This document shows, one piece after another, positions 48,001 to 52,891 of a DNA stretch of 52,891 nt (positions are counted from its first letter, which is position 1; each line of letters starts with the position of its first letter). Source of the DNA: Saccoglossus kowalevskii (taxonomy: Eukaryota > Hemichordata > Enteropneusta > Harrimaniidae); the NCBI RefSeq assembly GCF_000003605.2, contig NW_003114959.1:10593-63483 (forward strand). The letters are read 5' to 3'. A program made the translations under genes and the position numbers. Below the pieces are notes generated by a model, which was given only the letters and a program-made list of their open reading frames with translations, was not told where the DNA came from and did not search any database.

Positions 48001-49360
48001 TTCATGAATGTGAAATTCTGATTGGCCCACAGTGATAAAACTATGATAAAATAATCAATAAAATTGTTTTCTCTGCTGTGTGACAGTATGATTGCTTGAG
48101 TGAATTGACTTGTTATTTACTCAGGCAAGTGTCGTTACCATGACAATTTACCATATCTCTAAGGGATGTAGTTTTGGGTTTGACTCCCATGGTCTGCTGC
48201 AGTTTAAAAAAAAAAAAAATGTTGAGAATATGACGTCTAGTTTGAGGGAACGTAAAACTGTCGACCCTGTGTACTGTTCTTGTTCTCAGTAGACGTAAAA
48301 AAAATCACAGAATCCTTGTCGCAATGAGTAGCAGATGATTGCAGGATGACTGAAACTAACTTACTCTAAAAATATGGTGTGAGTGCACATTCCAAGATGC
48401 TCATATCAAAAACAACATTTCAGTGGGAATTATTTAAAATATGTCAAAAGGCAGTGAAATACTTTATTTTCACCTGGAATTTATTTTGTAGACAAAGTAA
48501 CGTAAATAAATTACGTACATGTATATGTCAATTCAATTGGCAAACTATTTAAAATGATAGAAGACTGATAAATATAGTTGCATGTAACAGAACAACATGT
48601 TCCAGAATCACTGATAGAGTTAGAGTTTATGTATATGATTTGTTTCTACCCATAAATTGCGAAATCTAATAAAACTGACATCTGATCTATGGTGTGATAG
48701 TAACTATGCAGGTGACACAATATGTTGTTTGTCTTTTCAGTTCAAACGATCTAAAATAGTGTACATGTATACATGCAAGTTTGAAATTGTTGAATGAAAG
48801 CAGACATAAATATATTTCCGTCAAACTGAGAAGCAATGAGTCTGAAACGACGACGTGTACATTATTGCAAATACCAACAATGAATTTCTATTTTAGGTCA
48901 TGGCGCATTCACAATTAGCACCGACGTAATATGTACCTTTTTCTTCGACTCATACAGTCAATTTTCGGCTTTCGCCGCGAAGGATAGTAAAACGAGTGTT
49001 CTCAAACGCGATCAGATGTTCAACAGGTTCATACCAGATCTAGTGATTTCCTGGTCAAAGAGCGGGTGTGTCGTACGACCTGTCGCCTGATACACAGCTT
49101 GCAGACCGAATAACCGTACATTGACCCTGACTGTCCCTAGCATATTTGTCATACGCATTACCCCCACGTGTTTATTTAAATACAATATAGTGAAAAATCC
49201 AGAGTTACTATTTTTTTATAAAACGATCATGATCTGAGATTGTTTCTAATAAATAATGATAATTAGTATAGTTATTATAGAAGGTCATAGGGTGACAAGA
49301 TATCAAGTAATTGACCCATTACCGGAAAATAAAAATGCAAACTTACGGTTCCTCCGCCAT
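36440..49360 (-). CDS. UBA3: UBA3, NEDD8-activating enzyme E1 catalytic subunit
   Basis: Fifteen coding exons in transcript order: 49360-49347, 46902-46785, 46623-46543, 45835-45753, 45505-45425, 44941-44898, 44155-44091, 43014-42859, 42290-42188, 41626-41513, 41367-41277, 39813-39732, 39543-39443, 36920-36802, 36546-36440; 1359 bases, 452 residues. With NAE1 it adenylates NEDD8, takes it as a thioester and passes it to UBE2M/UBE2F. Visible: ATP-binding GAGGLG (59-64), [35 protein letters not shown], zinc cysteines C203/C206 (ACIECT) and C347/C350 (DCISC), catalytic C220 in [18 protein letters not shown], and the C-terminal ubiquitin-fold domain ending [20 protein letters not shown]. Human is 463 residues. 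The N-terminus (MAEEPMAVDS) lacks the basic human insert. Exon 5 uses donor GTATCT. The ATG overlaps a YY1-like AAGATGGCGG. Divergent from ARL6IP5. Confidence 0.97.
37611..39078. mobile_element. Long repeat-array element, copy 1 (UBA3 intron 13)
   Basis: Starts in common with the copy at 39848 (AATCAAAGAAAGCTTAGAAA, then GAACTCCC) and ends GCACATGGAAGTCAAAAAT. Tips ACTCCCAGGTGC and GCACATGGAAGT are degraded inverted repeats. The body is about ten diverged tandem units of roughly 120-150 bases carrying 'aagtttcattgaaatgtgatg', 'agtacttgagatatcagtgg', 'attatgcaaattaggtaatt' and 'aatatgcacaaatatttaccc'. A (CATA)n microsatellite (38968-39030) sits just before the right tip. Non-coding. Confidence 0.8.
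38968..39030. repeat. (CATA)n microsatellite
   Basis: About fifteen CATA repeats near the right tip of the element in UBA3 intron 13. Confidence 0.95.
39848..41175. mobile_element. Long repeat-array element, copy 2 (UBA3 intron 11)
   Basis: Same orientation and plan as 37611-39078. Tips are better kept: ACTCCCGTGTGC near the left end and GCACACGGGAGT at the right end (41157-41168), a perfect 12-base inverted repeat. Interior units with ATGCAAAT and TAATTA motifs, then a (CATA)n run (about 41084-41119) before the right tip. Exons 12 and 13 of UBA3 lie between the two copies. Confidence 0.82.
41084..41119. repeat. (CATA)n microsatellite
   Basis: About nine CATA repeats at the same relative place as in the sister element. 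Confidence 0.93.
43015..44090 (-). other. UBA3 intron 7
   Basis: No gene. Contains AGTACCCTGGGTGCTAATCA near 43586, the inverted relative of a stretch near 26145 in TSR2 intron 2, so part of it is a dispersed repeat. Confidence 0.5.
44156..44897 (-). other. UBA3 intron 6
   Basis: No gene. 44230-44400 (TTTACATGACAGCATTTAAT, GGAGCC) resembles, in inverted form, 5330-5370 and more loosely 3470-3510 in SSR4, indicating another dispersed repeat. Around 44400-44580 'aaacccagtgaatatg' recurs twice. Confidence 0.45.
46903..49346 (-). other. UBA3 intron 1
   Basis: 2.4 kb first intron after a coding exon of only 14 bases. No coding or repeat structure that I can name, apart from an A-run near 48207. 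Confidence 0.6.
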
Positions 49361-49610
49361 CTTTGTTTCGTATCTACCAACGTTCGCCTAGGTGGTCTGT
49401 ACAATGGCGATTTTCTATTTTATGCACAGAGGTATAGAAATATGCTAAACAAATTAATCTTTGTTGCAGTGCCGCAAATGCGGGTCATTTGTTGACAAAG
49501 GTAATACATAGCTAGAGAGACGCATGATTATAGATATTGTTAAATAAGCATTACATAGTATAGTATAGTATAAACTTAAAGGGTATTAAGGTCAAAGGTT
49601 AAAAGGAAAC
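49361..49610. promoter_or_regulatory. UBA3/ARL6IP5 bidirectional promoter region
   Basis: 250 bases lie between the divergent start codons. The UBA3 start context reads AAACAAAGATGGCGGAGG, matching the YY1-type AANATGGCGG placed over start codons of many housekeeping genes; a second ATGGCG occurs at about 49403 on the ARL6IP5 side. No clear TATA box. A bidirectional role is inferred from spacing and from the same arrangement in human. Confidence 0.65.
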
Positions 49611-51999
49611 ATGGATGATATTCAAGTCCCACCGCTTCGTGCTTTCAAAGACTTTTTGGGTGAATCTGCTCGGTTTCAGACACCTGCTTTTAACGATCTA
49701 ATGAGATGGAATAATAGGGTTGTCAACAATCTTCTATACTACCAGACAAATTATTTTCTTGTTACAGTGGTTATGTTTTTAATCGTTGGGTAAGTAGCTG
49801 GTTGTTCAAATGTTTTGGCAGACGTCATTTATAATTAATGGAGGACGCGCCATGATAACAATGTTTTCATCAGGACAATGACATATAAGCTGGTAAGAAA
49901 AAGAAATGCTTGAAAAAAATTATGATGAGTGGATACAGTTTTAAAGTTCGCAGTTATGTGAAATAATTAAAAACATAAAATGTGTTAAAATGATGCTGTT
50001 TAGATAAAAATATGATTTATTAAAAAAGTAGATATCCTGTTTTTAGTTTCCCGCTTTTTTCACTTTGTACCTTTTGAAAATGCTTTATCCCTTGTAAAAC
50101 TGATCTTAGGTCAAACATGCCTACATTATACATGACCTTCAAGAACAAACAAGGCATCCTAGTTTAATAATCTGGCCTAATTTAAATACCCCCTAGACTT
50201 GCGTACAGCATACAGTCTCTTATTTGCTTTAGTGCAGTAGTGTGTTTTTTTTAATAAAATAAAATATTATGCGAGTGTAAAAATGGCTGGGTTACCATGA
50301 TAGCTGGAGACTTACATCCCTTGTAAGTGTTCCCTTGCTATTAATATTAATGAGCATTTTAGTGACCTCACAAATTACCTGGTAGCGTAATTTACATATA
50401 GGATTTGTTACATACCGGTAGCATATATACATGCATATAAGTTTACAAGATGGCCAAGAATGGTGGGCAAGTGACTGCGTACAAAAGAGACGATCACAAC
50501 CGTTTATTGGCAAAGATGCAGGAATGCATTTGCAAGTGTATATGCATCAGATATAGAAAAAAATTGTAGTCCAGGCAGAAAGGCATATTTTAGAATGTTA
50601 GGTACCTGGGGTACTTATCATTACCTGTAGACACACTCGAAAAGCATTGCAACCAGAAGCGTACATATCGCATTCTCTTGTTGGTAGTCTCAAAACGATG
50701 CATAGCCTAGTATCTTTAGTGCACCTTTAACACAGTCTTGCGTGGCCATCTTCAAATAATTACCAAGAATATTGTAAAATGCAGGCATGCAAAATTTAAC
50801 TTTCGATGTAACTTCTAATAAGCTATTGAGACCATTGTTTATGACAACTCCAATTTTGACCTCAATGCTGATTGGTTGAATAATATTCATCTTGTCAATC
50901 ATTGCATCTTGCACTGAACACCTGACTGGTGACAATCATCAGTGTTGCAAGAGGGCATCTGCTAGAGATGTAAGTCTCTTGTTTGTTTTGTGGTAATTCA
51001 CCATTTATACACTCACATAATATTTTATACCCCTCTACTTAAATGCAAGTATTACTCTGATAACAATTCTTATTATTGTTACAAGAAAGTCATCAGACAC
51101 TATTTTTTCAACAGTAAACATCACAATGCATATTGAAAATCATACTCCTTACTCTTGGAAATAAGCCTTTATGGAACAGCAACCATGTAAAATAAACTGG
51201 ATGTTTGTAACATAGGTATTATACCCTTGCCGATTGATTCACTCAGTCGCAAACTCACAAGCTCACACAATGCTGTAGATTTCTGTTATCTATGACAAGA
51301 TCTTGTCACCACCAATCTAGATTGCAGGAGCTGTTGATTATGGGAGTCATCATGTAATAAGACACTATTAAAAAAACAAAAATATTTTTGTTATTTTACC
51401 AACTGATTTTGGAAAATTTCTCATTTACTTGTTGTCACAGAGTTGCAGATATTTGTAAAAACATTGCAGAAACTTGATTTCACCAGCAGTGGGAAGAGTA
51501 CAAAATTTCTGCAGATTTCAGCACAGACTGTTCTATACTAATTACATGTAGTTCATTTTGTCTGAGAAATTTGCATTTGCAACAAAACTGATATTTTACA
51601 CCCTAATATTTGTAACTATTGTATCCTGTATTGTGCTACCTTACCCAACCCAGTAACATTCATTGTATTCATTACCTGCCCCTGGCAGCATTTCCATATA
51701 TACTGGTAATAGTTTCCATATGTTGTTTGTTCAGATTTCAAAATGTACACTAATTTTACAGCTTTTTTATTTCTTTTACAGCTGTTTACATCCAGTCAAA
51801 ATGTTGATTGGTATTGTAGCTGTAATAGCAGCCTTCATGGGATTTATTATGGCCACAGAGAATAAACGACAAATGAAGAATTTTAAACAAGCTCATCCAT
51901 TGATATGTGTACTTGCAATATTGGCCATTGGTTACTTCATTGTTTATGTGTTTGGAGGACTGCTGGTATTCATATGGGGCATAGCATTGCCATTAGCAG
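49611..51999 (+). CDS. ARL6IP5: ARL6IP5/PRAF family PRA1-domain ER membrane protein (3' partial)
   Basis: Exons 49611-49789 (ATG start) and 51782-51999, phases matching (GG|C, then open at phase 1), give 132 residues; the last exon is beyond the right edge. The start VPPLRAFKDFLGESARF and the hallmark RWNNRVVNNLLYYQTNYF are those of PRAF3/ARL6IP5 and PRAF2. Exon 2 has the two further hydrophobic stretches of the PRA1 fold (MLIGIVAVIAAFMGFIMA and VLAILAIGYFIVYVFGGLLV). These proteins sit in the ER/Golgi membrane, bind small GTPases and restrain ER exit of cargo such as the EAAC1 glutamate transporter. Sequence alone does not split ARL6IP5 from PRAF2; the divergent UBA3 neighbour, as in human, favours ARL6IP5. 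The intron retained after 51999 gives a short extension and stop, so a third exon is expected. Confidence 0.9.
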
Positions 52000-52891
52000 G
52001 TAACTTTTCACTCATCAGGTCACGAACAGCACACAGTAGTGAGCCTATTGTTGCCATAGAAACTTTGATATATTTATTAATAATATAGCTATAACTATTA
52101 AGATTTAGTTATATTAATGTTGGGAAAATATTCACTATGAATGGTGTTAAAAACGTGATCAGTGTTCTATATGTCAATCATCGTATCTTGGACATGCCTA
52201 TATTATTAGGCCAATTGAGCACAGTTTGTAGCGGGTAGGGGGGTATGTACTTTAAGTTTTTATGCTTGCTATGCTTGCTCCGTTTTCGTTTCATTGTTTG
52301 AAGCTTAGGTGAAGATAGTCAGACATACTAATTACTGTACTTCGTGTTTTTTCACAAATCACCATTTTCAACTGAAATGAAATCTCATGACTTTGAACTT
52401 TAAGAAAAGTGTAAAAACAATTCAGGAACCGACTGAGATTTGTGAGAAGTACATCGTTTTGAATGATGTCAATGTTTTGTACTCTATATATATATGAATA
52501 TATAATTAGCTAAAGTAAAATAATAATTTATCATTAATTTGACTTTTGTCAGACATTCTGGAACTTTTTGTATGAAAGATACATGTGGGTGTTTGTCTTT
52601 ATTTCATCAGTGTTCACTTGTGTGGCACCCTCCCTATTTCAAAACATGAAATAGTGCAATCAGTGCAAAGCAATTGTTCAATGATAAATCTTATAAAAAC
52701 ATGACACACATCTGTCTTATTACCTGAGGGTGGTGAGTGTCTGCTGATTACACTTTGAGAAACAACAAAACTTTTGGGCTACTGCAGATGGCAATAACTT
52801 TTTTGCAGTTTGCATAATTCTGTAAAATTTACACGAAAAATACACAAAGGTCACTTGCTCATTATATTTTATGTATGTAGCTCAAAAAGAA
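52000..52891 (+). other. ARL6IP5 intron 2 (partial)
   Basis: Begins with donor GTAACT. AT-rich, no exon with the expected 'LRNLKNK' region of the family is visible before the window ends. Confidence 0.7.

Noticed and set aside
51663-51781. Upstream ATG and extended frame ahead of ARL6IP5 exon 2
   Set aside because: Intronic read-through; the acceptor at 51780-51781 and the phase with exon 1 place the exon start at 51782.
1-52891. tRNA, rRNA or snoRNA genes
   Set aside because: No convincing tRNA B-box with paired arms or rRNA segment was seen by eye; intronic snoRNAs cannot be excluded without a covariance search.

Overview
This is a window of animal nuclear DNA: AT-rich, intron-dense and full of short non-autonomous transposons and minisatellites, with one 50-base assembly gap (N) at 21253-21302. 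All five genes are conserved single-copy eukaryotic genes whose predicted proteins align along most of their length with vertebrate orthologues. Introns are many, with GT-AG ends. Gene content and repeat style suggest a marine invertebrate, perhaps a non-vertebrate deuterostome or a lophotrochozoan. The sequence alone does not fix the phylum.

Layout. (1) 1-5.7 kb, plus: SSR4 (TRAP-delta), lacking only the signal-peptide exon, which must lie left of the window. (2) 9.5-22.5 kb, minus: TAF3, the histone-fold and PHD-finger subunit of TFIID, seven coding exons, 1107 residues. (3) 22.8-32.1 kb, plus: TSR2, the escort chaperone of ribosomal protein eS26, six coding exons, 204 residues. (4) 36.4-49.4 kb, minus: UBA3, catalytic subunit of the NEDD8-activating enzyme, fifteen coding exons, 452 residues. 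(5) 49.6 kb to beyond the right edge, plus: an ARL6IP5/PRAF family gene, two of its exons in the window. I rebuilt the exons by following reading frame and intron phase; the TAF3, TSR2 and UBA3 models each sum to an exact multiple of three with no internal stop.

TAF3/TSR2 and UBA3/ARL6IP5 are head-to-head pairs with 340 and 250 bases between start codons, so both gaps are probably bidirectional promoters. UBA3 and ARL6IP5 are also divergent neighbours in human (3p14.1), so this pair looks like ancient conserved microsynteny. The five genes serve unrelated housekeeping functions (ER translocation, transcription initiation, ribosome assembly, neddylation, ER membrane trafficking), so they do not form a pathway.

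The introns and the two intergenic spacers (5.7-9.5 and 32.1-36.4 kb) hold the unusual material: a short-TIR element family with three large or truncated copies plus end fragments; two long sister elements in UBA3 introns made of tandem octamer/homeodomain-like units; a MITE with 8-base target duplication; a decayed LINE with a nested insertion; relics resembling a HIRAN-domain ORF and a hAT-type transposase; several minisatellites; and a 47-base tandem duplication covering the end of TSR2 exon 3 and its splice donor. I found no wholly new molecular system. The best leads are the splice-donor duplication, the two structured repeat families and the conserved gene pair.
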